Below are positions 51,829-60,567 of a DNA stretch of 64,000 bases, one piece after another. Below the pieces are notes generated by a model. It did no database searches. It saw only the letters and a program-made list of their open reading frames with translations, and was not told the DNA's origin. Each line of letters starts with the position of its first letter. Within the stretch, counting starts at the first letter, position 1. The translations under genes and the position numbers were made by a program. The stretch covers positions 1-64,000 of the forward strand of contig JAVBUF010000007.1 of the NCBI GenBank assembly GCA_031555615.1, in the 5' to 3' direction. This stretch comes from UBA935 sp031555615. GTDB taxonomy: Bacteria > Bacillota > Clostridia > Lachnospirales > Lachnospiraceae.

Positions 51829-52278
51829 ATGGAGAAATTTAATACCCTGGAGAAAGTCCAAAAGTTGTTTGAAAGCCTAGGCTGTGAAAGCAAGGAAAAC
51901 TGTTATTTTGTAACATTTAAAGACAATTCCAGAGCGAAAAGCGGATTGGTGGGAGGTATGGAATACCCCTATGATGGAGTTTTGATCAATAAAACCGAAA
52001 AAGGCTTTGGAATACTTTTTCTTCGTTATGAAAAAATGCCGCTATTAAAAGCAGATATATCCAAGATGATAATACCGGAAAATGCCTACCAGTTCATACC
52101 GAACGAAGAGATCAGTAAAGTTACTGTGAAAAAACACAGTCCACTGTCCAGTAAAGTGAAGAGCATTGTCATAAAAACTGTGGACAGGAAGCATTGCTTA
52201 GTGGCAAATGTTAACGAGCCTTTAATCCCCTATCACAACGAAAATCTGGCTAAATTTGCAAGTCAATACGAGAAATAG
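51829..52278 (+). CDS. Unknown 149-residue protein
   Basis: No family recognised. No signal peptide or membrane helix; mixed alpha/beta composition with KEGFGILFLRYEKMPLLKADISKM-like alternating strands, possibly a PH-like or YcxB-like fold. GAAGAAGAGC precedes the ATG. Its last 50 codons are repeated as a remnant at 60075-60224, so a paralogue once existed there. A 12-bp stem terminator follows. Confidence 0.7.
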   Translation: MEKFNTLEKVQKLFESLGCESKENCYFVTFKDNSRAKSGLVGGMEYPYDGVLINKTEKGFGILFLRYEKMPLLKADISKMIIPENAYQFIPNEEISKVTVKKHSPLSSKVKSIVIKTVDRKHCLVANVNEPLIPYHNENLAKFASQYEK

Positions 52279-52378
52279 GCTTGCGGATGGATACAGATAT
52301 AAAGATAGTTGCGAAGATAAGAGTCTATTTAGAAAAAATCTAAATAGACTCTTGATTTTTGCTGTATAACTGTTGCAA
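52128..52378. repeat. 251-bp dispersed repeat, copy A
   Basis: Covers the 3' end of the 149-residue gene, its terminator and flanking bases. It is over 95 percent identical by eye to 60075-60324. The two are in the same orientation about 8 kb apart. Confidence 0.9.
52321..52361 (+). terminator. Terminator of the 149-residue gene
   Basis: GAGTCTATTTAG (52321-52332) pairs perfectly with CTAAATAGACTC (52340-52351), followed by TTGATTTTT. Confidence 0.88.
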
Positions 52379-52409
52379 AAATGATATGTTTCCGGGAATA
52401 AAGAGATTT
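52376..52409 (+). pseudogene. Fragment of the HD gene 5' end
   Basis: CAAAAATGATATGTTTCC followed by AATAAAGAGATT repeats the start of the HD gene (50952-50982) with two extra G's. It is too short to code. The rest of 52410-52485 is AT-rich without features. Confidence 0.7.
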
Positions 52410-52477
52410 TATTTTTTTCTCACTGCATACAAGAATAAGAAATTCAATCGACCATAAAAACACAAGGATATTTCTTA

Positions 52478-52527
52478 AAAAAAGCTTAGGAACAGATGGC
52501 ACTTCTGAAGTGTCGTACTGTTCCTAA
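52478..52527 (-). terminator. Terminator of the RDD-like gene (minus strand)
   Basis: TTAGGAACAG (52486-52495) pairs with CTGTTCCTAA (52518-52527), with an inner CACTTC/GAAGTG stem; on the minus strand a run of seven T's follows (complement of 52477-52483). Confidence 0.82.
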
Positions 52528-52543
52528 CGGCCAAGCTCAATGC

Positions 52544-52807
52544 TCACTTTCCCAGGCTCGCACCATTGATAACATCTTTCAGGCAGTAAACCAATACTGT
52601 GGCCAGCATGAAGATTAGTAGCTGAAACACAAACCTTTTAGGGTCGCCTGGAATATTGCGAAATGAAAACAAGAGGAATGGACACGTTATAACGGTAGTT
52701 ATAACAATATAGTCAATTATAAATGCCCCAATCCTCATTCCAATATCTGCTTTTATAAGCCCCGCCGGGGTATCGCTATTTGTTATCATATTATCGAAAT
52801 CAGACAT
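52544..52807 (-). CDS. Truncated RDD-family membrane protein
   Basis: An 87-residue product, MSDFDNMITNSDTPAGLIKA then RIGAFIIDYIVITTVITCPF and a second helix QLLIFMLATVLVYCLKDVING. This is the first part of an RDD protein (R..AFIIDYI); it stops after ASLGK, where family members continue with about 60-80 more residues. The start at 52807 has AAGGCGG 7 bases upstream; the upstream ATG at 52825 is less likely. Only plus-minus switch in this stretch. Probably a remnant. Confidence 0.65.
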   Translation of the reverse strand: MSDFDNMITNSDTPAGLIKADIGMRIGAFIIDYIVITTVITCPFLLFSFRNIPGDPKRFVFQLLIFMLATVLVYCLKDVINGASLGK

Positions 52808-52887
52808 TAGAATTCCGCCTTCCATACCGGCACCGCCAAAATTTCTTGATGGTTTTGTATAGCAAAATTATAACATAGTTTTGAATT

Positions 52888-52916
52888 TTTACTGGAAAAT
52901 TTTCCAGGATTATAAT
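52888..52916 (+). promoter_or_regulatory. Promoter with operator-like palindrome in the spacer
   Basis: TTTACT (52888-52893) and TATAAT (52911-52916) are 17 bases apart. A perfect 16-base palindrome, CTGGAAAATTTTCCAG (52892-52907), lies between them. A bound repressor would block polymerase directly. It serves the DUF2325 gene. Confidence 0.6.
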
Positions 52917-52972
52917 AAACTTTAAAAAGATATCAACGGAGACAAAGCATGGGAAGATAGGAGCATGGCTAT

Positions 52973-54504
52973 ATGACAAATGAATTCAGTGAATTTGAAA
53001 AAAACTTACCGGCTTAAAGATGCGTGAAATGATGATGTCAGAGGATGAAAGAGTATCACCGGATACATATGGATGTGATTGTGTTTTTCTGCGGTTTTTT
53101 CTGACACCTGCGATGGAAGATGACTTTCCGTTGATTGCAAAGGATTTTTTGCAGCATGAATATGTTCATTTACAGGATTATTCTGCCCTGCGTTATGTGA
53201 ATGATGATCCTAATGTAAGCTGGCCGGAACGTTCGTTCCAATATATGATACTGAACTTGATGATGGGTGCTGTAAAACAGGATAATGAGTATGCAAAATC
53301 CTTATTTTGCTATCTTCACAAGACCTATTATAAAGCAGAGTATAAGCTGCTAAAGCGATTCAGTACCATATCTGCTTCGGAGGTGACGGCGGTAGCGGAA
53401 AACCCTGTCAGCGGTACCGGACCGGCCGATATTGCCAGAGTGTTAAGCATTGCTAAGATGTATGGAATACAGCCGCAGGCAGACTGCAGTTTTCTTTATT
53501 TATATTTAGAGGACTTTAATACGGAGCTTGAAAAAGAAGAAGAATTTGATTTTGTGGCATTTCCGGAAGGTATGATCGAAGAATCAGGGAATATACTGGC
53601 AGAAATGTATGATGATGAATGGGAAATGATCCGGGAATCGGATAAGATAGACCGATATATAGGAAAAGAGCTGCGGTATTTTGCTTATCCGAAGGACTAT
53701 ATAGATCTCTGTGATGATGAATTTTTTGGCTGTGAGCTGAACTATAAAAAAGCGTTATCTTTGATGAAAATGATTTTTCCTAATAAAAAATTCGATAAGA
53801 AGGATATCGTTTCCTATGCGGCGATATTCAGGTGCATTAGTGCCGTAACCGGTATCAGCAGCAGACTGTATGAGTTGTTTAAAGAAACATTAGACATAAG
53901 CAGAGGAGATTTTTTTGATGTTTTCCCACCGTTGTTTCAGCCGGATGAGATTCATCAGGTGATAGTGAAACCGAAGCCGCAGAGCCAGCCGATCCAACTG
54001 AAGACGACGGAAAAATTGCAATATAACGAACAGCCCATTTATAAGGAAAAAGCGCTTCTTGCCGAAATTGATATGCTTAGGGTAAAACTGCATAAACAGG
54101 AGGAAGAAACTAAACTACTGAGAAATCAGCTGCGGGACAGTCAAAAGAAACTGTCGGAACAGGAAGGCATGTGTAAGCATTCTGAAGAAGTACATCAGGA
54201 ACTGGCGGCACTTCGTGAGCACGTGTATAATTTTACAGAATGTGATACCTATGCTGTGGCCAAAGATATTGAGAAGATGAAGGCCGAGGTAGCCGCACAT
54301 GATATTGTTATTATAGGCGGGCATGATAATTGGGTCAAAAAATTGAAGCAGGAATTTCCTTCATGGGTATTTATCAGCTCAAAGGCTTCCGGAGCCGTTG
54401 ATAACAAACTGGTCTTTCAGGGGAAAAAACATATTCTGGTATTAAGACAAAAACCAAAAGCTGAATCTTACATTATATTAAGATTCAGCTTTTTTATTGT
54501 TTGA
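52973..54504 (+). pseudogene. DUF2325-type protein, frameshifted start and replaced C-terminus
   Basis: Translation from the best ATG (52973, after AGGAG) hits a stop at 53015; adding one base to the seven-A run at 52998-53004 would join it to the 494-residue frame starting at 53020. The main part has an acidic alpha-helical region, a coiled coil (about 345-420) and a C-terminal DUF2325-like strand DIVIIGGHDNWVKKL. DUF2325 normally continues about 40 residues; here the frame runs into the repeated terminator at 54456 and ends with SYIILRFSFFIV. Function unknown. It could still be expressed from ATG 53020. Confidence 0.65.
54456..54495 (+). terminator. Terminator, repeat copy 1
   Basis: AAAAGCTGAATCTTA (54456-54470) pairs with TAAGATTCAGCTTTT (54479-54493), followed by T's. 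The A-rich upstream flank makes it bidirectional. The same element recurs at 58625-58662, each time just before a BspA-like gene. Confidence 0.9.
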
Positions 54505-54506
54505 TT

Positions 54507-54515
54507 TGCTATAAT
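54507..54515 (+). promoter_or_regulatory. Extended -10 promoter of the first BspA-like gene
   Basis: TGCTATAAT, with no good -35, lies 14 bases after the terminator. The same sequence precedes the second copy at 58676-58684. Confidence 0.55.
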
Positions 54516-54580
54516 ATTTATATGTTTGGCTTAGCAAAATAAAAATGTAAACAAGTAAATTTTAAGGAGAACAAGAACAT

Positions 54581-55675
54581 ATGCAAAAGCAAAAGACTAC
54601 AATACCAAAACGAATACTCAGCTTTTTATTGGTGACAATGATGGTGCTGACTATGCTGCCGATGATGGAGATAACGGCATTCGCGGATACTCCACGAACA
54701 AAACTAGGAACTACTGATACATATTATGAGCTTACAGGCGGCGATAAAACCCTTACAATTAGCGGTACCGGTGCTATGCCGGATTTCTCAGGGAATACGT
54801 CCCCTCCGTGGGAAAATGTTATGTCAAATTTGACAATAATTATAGTCGAAAACGGCGTCACTTCTATCGGTGTGTCTGCGTTTGCACAAGCTTCTAATGT
54901 TTCAAGTGTTACTATTGCCGACTCTGTTACCGAAATAAATGCCTTTGCATTTTCTTTTAATACATCGCTCTCCAGCATCAGTCTCCCGGCAGGTATCACA
55001 AATATTTCTGACGATGTTTTTGCGTTTTGCTCGGCCTTGAACGATATTACCTTTAATGGCACGACTCCGCCAACAGTTAACTCAGGTGCTTTTTCTGGAT
55101 GTCCTGGAGCAGGCACGGTGCATGTCCCTGTTGGCAAGGCTGACGATTATTTGGGGGCTTTAATTAGAAAAGGAATAGACGTTGAACAGTGGACGATAAT
55201 TGGCGATGTTGGCAGCAATGCGCCGCCAACACCAAATGACACTGGTGGAGGTAATAGCCACGGCAATAATAGCCACCAGCATTATTATCAATGGACCATC
55301 CTATCAGATGCAAGCGTGAGCGAAGATGGCGTGGAACAGTATAAATGTTACTGTGGAGATGTAAAAGAAACACTGATTATTCCGGCGTCACAGGCGTATA
55401 TAAAGGAATTGTACGGCGAAATCAAAAATGCTCCCCAAGATGCTGTGGTTGAATATAACACTGGCAGATGGACAGGAATCAATGACTATGTAATAAAAAA
55501 ACTTGCAGACAGAGCAGATGTAAGTATCAGGATAACCTTTGAGTATGAAAAAGTGAGATATACCTTTACTTTACCGGCGGGAATTTCCTATGAAGTGTTA
55601 TTACAGGATCAGGAAACCTATTATGGATTCTTTACCTTTTGCAAATTATTGGAAATACCGGTAAGTCAATTATAA
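54581..55675 (+). CDS. Secreted BspA-like leucine-rich repeat protein, copy 1
   Basis: A 364-residue exported protein. The signal peptide (about residues 1-35) has a basic start, a hydrophobic core and ends ITAFA. LRR_5 repeats (about 75-190) read VTSIGVSAFAQASNVSSVTI, VTEINAFAFS and ITNISDDVFAFCSAL. A His-rich spacer HGNNSHQHYYQW leads to a Cys-containing strand pair (YKCYCGDVKETL) and a conserved C-terminal domain of about 95 residues. No LPXTG or membrane anchor. AAGGAG precedes the ATG. Its paralogue is at 58749. Confidence 0.88.
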   Translation: MQKQKTTIPKRILSFLLVTMMVLTMLPMMEITAFADTPRTKLGTTDTYYELTGGDKTLTISGTGAMPDFSGNTSPPWENVMSNLTIIIVENGVTSIGVSAFAQASNVSSVTIADSVTEINAFAFSFNTSLSSISLPAGITNISDDVFAFCSALNDITFNGTTPPTVNSGAFSGCPGAGTVHVPVGKADDYLGALIRKGIDVEQWTIIGDVGSNAPPTPNDTGGGNSHGNNSHQHYYQWTILSDASVSEDGVEQYKCYCGDVKETLIIPASQAYIKELYGEIKNAPQDAVVEYNTGRWTGINDYVIKKLADRADVSIRITFEYEKVRYTFTLPAGISYEVLLQDQETYYGFFTFCKLLEIPVSQL

Positions 55676-55727
55676 AGCAAACTGTTATCAATTACAGAAC
55701 AAGCAAAAGATAATAAAGATTTTAGAG

Positions 55728-55763
55728 AAACGCTGAACAACTATAGAATGTTCAGCGTTTTTT
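55728..55763 (+). terminator. Terminator of the first BspA-like gene
   Basis: AAACGCTGAACA (55728-55739) pairs with TGTTCAGCGTTT (55749-55760), followed by T's. The second copy keeps only the 3' arm (about 59875-59890), so it lacks a working terminator. Confidence 0.9.
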
Positions 55764-55823
55764 GTAGTGCGTCCGGCGGGCACACGTTCTAGTGAATAAT
55801 AACATTTATTAAGGAGGGGGGAA

Positions 55824-55874
55824 ATGATTGTTAAAAAAAATTGTTATTTTTCTGAATTTCTTTTATACTATTAA
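55824..55874 (+). CDS. Possible 16-residue leader peptide
   Basis: AAGGAGGGGGG is followed by ATG and 15 further codons (MIVKKNCYFSEFLLYY). The strong site suggests translation, but no conservation is known. It lies 66 bases before the next gene and may be a leader or a stub. Confidence 0.25.
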   Translation: MIVKKNCYFSEFLLYY

Positions 55875-55939
55875 ATAAGCAAAATTATATGTTCAGCAAA
55901 GAATGCCTGGTGCGGGCATAAATGCCAGGGGGAAGATAA

Positions 55940-56431
55940 ATGGATAGAGATGAAAAATCGTACAAAATGCATAATGAGAATAATTGGAAGAAAAGTGCAC
56001 TTATTATAAGTATCTTTGTATTTGCCGCAATTGCTCTTTTTTCCGGGTTTTTATATAAGAGGGTGAGCCCCAACGTTGTAGACGCTGCAGAATACGAATC
56101 CAATGTTGAAAAGGTTTATAACCAGGCATTAGTTAATACTTATCTGTCAGATATACAGGCAGCGGTGGATTTGCATTATGCAGATTATTATACGACTGCG
56201 CCGGTGGTAGCATATTATGTGATAGAAGTAAAAGACATCTGTTCAGATCAAAAAGAGAATTCATCAATTTATATTAAGTTTCATGTGATGCCATATATCG
56301 GTGCTCACAATACGGTTGGTGAAGATGAGATTACATTTATGGCATCTTATACCGGTGATGTAAAGTTGGAAAATTACAATCATATAAAGGACTATGAACT
56401 GCCGGAACATTTAAAGTCTTTGAAGAAGTAG
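55940..56431 (+). CDS. Unknown membrane-anchored extracellular protein
   Basis: A 163-residue protein with one membrane helix (about residues 19-41, LIISIFVFAAIALFSGFLY) and an outside domain resembling DUF3888 in having DLHYADYYTTAPVVAYYVIEV strands; this is a weak match. A GGGGGAAGA site precedes the ATG. It sits between the BspA-like gene and the two-component system, so it might be a sensor partner. Confidence 0.65.
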   Translation: MDRDEKSYKMHNENNWKKSALIISIFVFAAIALFSGFLYKRVSPNVVDAAEYESNVEKVYNQALVNTYLSDIQAAVDLHYADYYTTAPVVAYYVIEVKDICSDQKENSSIYIKFHVMPYIGAHNTVGEDEITFMASYTGDVKLENYNHIKDYELPEHLKSLKK

Positions 56432-56591
56432 AATGTTCAAAACAGGAGAGTTTTCTAAATTAACGCAAGTATCAATCAGTATGCTGAGACGAATATTTGC
56501 TGAAATATTGTTCGTCAAAGGAATATATTATAAATATTACAACTCTTGGAATAGAGCATCAATAGTTTTGTCTTAGATTGAGGAGGCTTGA

Positions 56592-57923
56592 ATGATAGCA
56601 GAATACAACATCTACATAGGAATAGAGTTGAGTGGATTTATTCTGATTTTCTCTCTGCTGGTTTTGACCGCTTCTGCGGGAGATTTGAAAAAACGTATTA
56701 ATTTTTTCTTCTTCCTTACTGTGTTATTCGTTTTTCTTGGAATATTATCTGACTGGCTTGTAGAACTTATGATTGGTCAGACAAGCCCTGCAATAGATAT
56801 AGCGATCCGTGTGTTAGATGGGTTTAGCTACAGTTCATCAGGATTGCAGATCATCACCTTCACCCTTTACCTTTATGAGTATTTAAGCACAAAGACGGTT
56901 GTTTCAAAGAAACCATTTTATTTTATGGTGGCAATTGGTGCTGTAAACGCAATTTTGGCAATTATAGCATCATTCACGCAACTGTACGTTCATTTTGATA
57001 TTTACAACAACTACATCCGGCAGGAGACCTTTTGGATTTCGGGGTTGCTGCCGGCATTGACATTAATCATATTCATTAGCATTACCCTTCGCTATATCCG
57101 ACTGTTAAAAATAAAGGAATGGGTATCGCTGCTGCTCTATACGATAATACCGATTATTTGCTATGTGCTGGAGATGTTACTGCCCAATATTTATCTGGCG
57201 GCTATCGGAGTTTCTTTCACTCTGTTTTTTATTTACGTCAACCTTCAAGTGGAACTTAAAGCGAAGCTGAAAGATCAGGAAATGGAGCTGACAAATGCTC
57301 GCATATCGGTAATGCTAAGTCAAATCCAACCTCACTTTTTGTATAATTCTCTTGCATCCATTGAATATCTGTGTGTAACGGAAGGAGCCGAACAGTCAGC
57401 CACAGCGGTACGGGATTTTTCCAAATATCTGCGCAGTAATATGGATTCTATCACGTATCCAACGCTTATTTCCTTCGAGAAAGAATTGCAACATGTAAGT
57501 CTTTATTTGTCACTGGAAAAAAGAAGGTTTGATGACTTGATACAGGCGAAATATGATATACAGGTTACGGATTTTGCATTGCCGCCGCTGACGCTGCAGC
57601 CGATTGTGGAAAATGCAGTGAGGCATGGCATTACCCAACGGGAGGACGGTGGGATGATAACAATACACACGGAGGAGAACGAGAGCTTCTGGCATATTGT
57701 TATAGCAGACAACGGTATAGGATTTGATACAGATACACAAAAAGAGGATGGGCGCTCGCATATAGGAATTGCAAATGTACGCAGCAGGCTGAAAACCCTT
57801 TGCAACGGACAACTGCTCATAGAAAGCACACCCGGCATTGGCACAACAGCAACGGTCTTAATTCCCAAGTGGGCGGATGGCGTCAGCAAAATAAAAATTG
57901 CAAAAAGACAGGAGATGTTATGA
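56592..57923 (+). CDS. LytS-type sensor histidine kinase
   Basis: A 443-residue kinase: about seven membrane helices (residues 8-220), a short coiled coil, a His_kinase domain with phosphorylated His248 in QIQPHFLYNSLAS, and an ATPase domain with QPIVENAVRHGI and DNGIGF. The membrane part resembles 7TM-type sensors. AGGAGG precedes the ATG. One base separates its stop from the response-regulator start. Likely senses a cell-surface signal controlling the BspA-like neighbours. Confidence 0.92.
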   Translation: MIAEYNIYIGIELSGFILIFSLLVLTASAGDLKKRINFFFFLTVLFVFLGILSDWLVELMIGQTSPAIDIAIRVLDGFSYSSSGLQIITFTLYLYEYLSTKTVVSKKPFYFMVAIGAVNAILAIIASFTQLYVHFDIYNNYIRQETFWISGLLPALTLIIFISITLRYIRLLKIKEWVSLLLYTIIPIICYVLEMLLPNIYLAAIGVSFTLFFIYVNLQVELKAKLKDQEMELTNARISVMLSQIQPHFLYNSLASIEYLCVTEGAEQSATAVRDFSKYLRSNMDSITYPTLISFEKELQHVSLYLSLEKRRFDDLIQAKYDIQVTDFALPPLTLQPIVENAVRHGITQREDGGMITIHTEENESFWHIVIADNGIGFDTDTQKEDGRSHIGIANVRSRLKTLCNGQLLIESTPGIGTTATVLIPKWADGVSKIKIAKRQEML

Positions 57924-57924
57924 C

Positions 57925-58608
57925 ATGAATATAATTGCTGTAGATGATGAAAAACCGGTTCTGTTTTTGACGGAGAGAGCAATCCGAAACGCATTGCCGG
58001 ACTGTTTACTTACCTGTTTTTTATCGGCCAATGAGGCACTGGCTTATGCCGGAAGAACAACGGTTGACATTGCTTTTTTAGATATCAATATGAGGAGGAT
58101 GGACGGCTTAATGCTTGCAAAACGCTTAAAGGAGATACATGAGAAAATGAATATTATCTTTATTACCGGCTACTCTGAATTTGCGGTGGATGCTTTTTCT
58201 CTTGGTTCCAGCGGATACATTATGAAGCCGGTGGAGCCGGAGGCCATTGCCCTGGAGGTGAGCCGTCTGCGTAATCCTCCGGGCTTAACAAAGTCAATTG
58301 AAAGGATAGGAGAGTTTATCTTTGACCATAATTCCAGGCGGGTGTTTTGCAATGGCAGGGATTTACTGCTGCAGCCACGGGAATACAACATATTTTTTTT
58401 GCTGGCTTCGCATCCGGAGGTTTATTTTTTACCCCAGGAATTGTATGAAAAGTCCTCCGGTCAAAACACCGGTGATGATATTCGGGCGCTTTATGTACAA
58501 ATGCACCGTCTTAGAAAAAAACTCGGGTTGGATGATGCAGGCATTAAAAACAGTATCGAGATTGAACAGAGCCGGGGAAAAGGCTATCGGCTCATAATAT
58601 ATAAATAA
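57925..58608 (+). CDS. Response regulator, receiver plus OmpR-type winged helix
   Basis: A 227-residue regulator: receiver with Asp7/Asp8 and phosphorylated Asp53 in FLDINMRRMDG, Lys in IMKPVEP, and a C-terminal winged helix with LQPREYNIFFLLASHP and QMHRLRKKLGLDD. The ATG at 57925 follows GGAGA and starts one base after the kinase stop. LytS kinases more often pair with LytTR regulators, so the OmpR-type output is a variation, but adjacency makes the pairing clear. Terminator copy 2 follows. Confidence 0.92.
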   Translation: MNIIAVDDEKPVLFLTERAIRNALPDCLLTCFLSANEALAYAGRTTVDIAFLDINMRRMDGLMLAKRLKEIHEKMNIIFITGYSEFAVDAFSLGSSGYIMKPVEPEAIALEVSRLRNPPGLTKSIERIGEFIFDHNSRRVFCNGRDLLLQPREYNIFFLLASHPEVYFLPQELYEKSSGQNTGDDIRALYVQMHRLRKKLGLDDAGIKNSIEIEQSRGKGYRLIIYK

Positions 58609-58624
58609 TACACAGCGAAAAATC

Positions 58625-58662
58625 AAAAGCTGAATCTTACATTTTATTAAGATTCAGCTTTT
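58625..58662 (+). terminator. Terminator, repeat copy 2
   Basis: AAAAGCTGAATCTTA (58625-58639) pairs with TAAGATTCAGCTTTT (58648-58662). It ends the response-regulator gene and is a copy of 54456-54495. Confidence 0.88.
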
Positions 58663-58675
58663 TCAATGTTTGACT

Positions 58676-58684
58676 TGCTATAAT
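58676..58684 (+). promoter_or_regulatory. Extended -10 promoter of the second BspA-like gene
   Basis: TGCTATAAT, copy of that at 54507-54515; the leader to the ATG is also similar to copy 1. Confidence 0.55.
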
Positions 58685-58748
58685 ATTTTTATATTTCGCT
58701 TTGAAAATAAAAATGGCAACAAGTAAATTTTAAGGAGAAGAAGAATAT

Positions 58749-59849
58749 ATGCAAAAGCAAAAAAAGAAAAAACCAAAGGGAATTCTCAACTTTTTAGTGG
58801 TAACTTTGATAGTGCTGACGATGCTGCCGATGACGTCGATAACGTCGTTGGCCGCCCCAACACAAATCTATGATGTGATGAATAATCCTACTGATACATA
58901 TTATGAGCTTACAGACAGCGATAAAACCCTTACAATTAGCGGCACCGGTGCTACGCCGGCCTTCGGCCCCCCCTTCTTTGAATCCCCATGGTATGTTTAT
59001 TCTATCACAACAATTATAGTCGAAAATGGCGTTACTGTAATCGGCGAAAATGCGTTTATAGATGCTCAGGATGTCTCAAGTGTTACCATAGCCGACTCTG
59101 TTACCGAAATACACGCCTATGCATTTCAGAAAAATAATAGGTCCCTCACCAGCATCAGCCTTCCGGCAGGTATAACAAGCATTTCTAATAATGCTTTTGA
59201 TAATTGCAGTGTCTTGAATGATATTACCTTTAATAGCTCGACGCCGCCATTATTTGGTGGAAATGTTTTTCGTTATTGTTCTTCAATAGGCACGGTACAT
59301 GTCCCGGTTGGCAAGCTTGATGATTATCGTCAAGCTTTACAGGGCCAAGGTTTAAACTTTAGCCCGGGTAAGTGGTCGATAATTGACGATGTCGGCAGCA
59401 ATGCCCCGTCAACACCAGGCGCCGCTGTTGACCATGGCAATCATAGCCACCAGCATTATTATCAATGGACCATCCTGTCAGATGCAAGCCTAAACGAAGA
59501 TGGTGTGGAACAGTATAGATGTTCCTGTGGAGATGTGAAAGAAACACTGACTATTCCGGCATCACAGGCATATATAAAGGAATTGTACGGTGAAATCAAA
59601 AATGCGCCCCAGGATGCTGTGATTGAATATGACACTGGCAGATGGACCGGAATCAGTGACTATGTAATAAAAAAACTTGCAGACAGACCGGATGTAAGTA
59701 CCAGGATAACCTTTGAGTATGAAAAGGTGAGATATACCTTTATTTTACCGGCGGGGGTTTCTTATGAAGCGTTACTACAGGATCAGGAAACCTATTATGG
59801 ATTTTTTTCCTTCTGCAAACTGTTAGGAATACCGGTAAGCCAATTATAA
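58749..59849 (+). CDS. Secreted BspA-like leucine-rich repeat protein, copy 2
   Basis: A 366-residue paralogue of the protein at 54581: signal peptide ending near ITSLAA, LRR_5 repeats (VTVIGENAFIDAQDVSSVTI, VTEIHAYAFQ, ITSISNNAFDNCSVL), His-rich HGNHSHQHYYQW, and the same C-terminal domain, which is far more conserved than the repeats. Selection seems to keep the C-terminus and vary the repeat face. No anchor motif. It has no intact terminator downstream. Confidence 0.88.
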   Translation: MQKQKKKKPKGILNFLVVTLIVLTMLPMTSITSLAAPTQIYDVMNNPTDTYYELTDSDKTLTISGTGATPAFGPPFFESPWYVYSITTIIVENGVTVIGENAFIDAQDVSSVTIADSVTEIHAYAFQKNNRSLTSISLPAGITSISNNAFDNCSVLNDITFNSSTPPLFGGNVFRYCSSIGTVHVPVGKLDDYRQALQGQGLNFSPGKWSIIDDVGSNAPSTPGAAVDHGNHSHQHYYQWTILSDASLNEDGVEQYRCSCGDVKETLTIPASQAYIKELYGEIKNAPQDAVIEYDTGRWTGISDYVIKKLADRPDVSTRITFEYEKVRYTFILPAGVSYEALLQDQETYYGFFSFCKLLGIPVSQL

Positions 59850-60023
59850 AGCAAAAGATCAAACAACGAAATAGAATGTTCAGCGTTTTAGTGGTAGATC
59901 CACCTGAAAACCACGGATATCTGAATTAAAGTTATTGCAGGCTCCGAAAGCCTTGTAAACACTATGTTTTCTGGTGTTATGAGGTTTTTGGAGCTTTTGT
60001 ATAGAGGTACTATGGTAGTGAAA

Positions 60024-60324
60024 ATATCCGAAGAGAGCAAGATTTTATATGGCAGATGTTTAAGTAATAGATTAGAAAAAACACAGTCCGCTGTCCAGTA
60101 AAGTGAAGAGCATTGTCATAAAAACTGCGGACAGGAAGCATTGCTTAGTGGCAAATGTTAACGAGCCTTTAATCCCCTATCACAACGAAAATCTGGCTAA
60201 ATTTGCAAGTCAATACGAGAAATAGGCTTGCGGATGGATACATATATAAAGATGTTACGAAGATAAAAGTCTATTAGAAAAAATCTAAATAGACTCTTGA
60301 TTTTTTGCTGTATAGCTGTTGCAA
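60024..60324. repeat. Dispersed repeat copy B (51 + 250 bp joined)
   Basis: 60024-60074 matches 51701-51751, and 60075-60324 matches 52128-52378; the 376 bases between them in copy A are missing. It contains 50 codons of the 149-residue gene's end with its stop. The terminator copy lost one base in its stem. Confidence 0.88.
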
Positions 60325-60354
60325 TCTATTTAGAATATATTCTAAATAGATTGC
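60321..60354. promoter_or_regulatory. 34-base perfect palindrome
   Basis: The half-site GCAATCTATTTAGAATA is followed by its exact reverse complement with no spacer. An AGGAGG ribosome-binding site begins at the next base (60355). It could be a large operator or a hairpin masking the translation start. Copy A lacks it. Confidence 0.6.
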
Positions 60355-60368
60355 AGGAGGATGGTGAA

Positions 60369-60567
60369 ATGGGTTTTCGTGAAATGTTTAATGAAGATCA
60401 AAAATGATATGTTTCCAAATAAAGAGATTGTATTAAATTAAATTTCGATATTATTATTTGCTGTTGTGTTTGCGCTTTCGTCTACAGGATTGGGTGTGTG
60501 GTCAATGGTTATTGGCCTGGTTGGTCTTATTGTTTCCATCATGGGGTATATAGATAAATCCAATTAA
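60369..60567 (+). pseudogene. Small membrane-protein gene broken by an HD-gene fragment
   Basis: From ATG 60369 the frame gives MGFREMFNEDQK and stops at 60405. The stretch 60391-60441 matches the HD gene start. Then 60442-60567 encodes ISILLFAVVFALSSTGLGVW and VIGLVGLIVSIMGYIDKSN, a two-helix membrane C-terminus, without its own start. A small membrane gene seems to have been disrupted by recombination. Confidence 0.5.
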
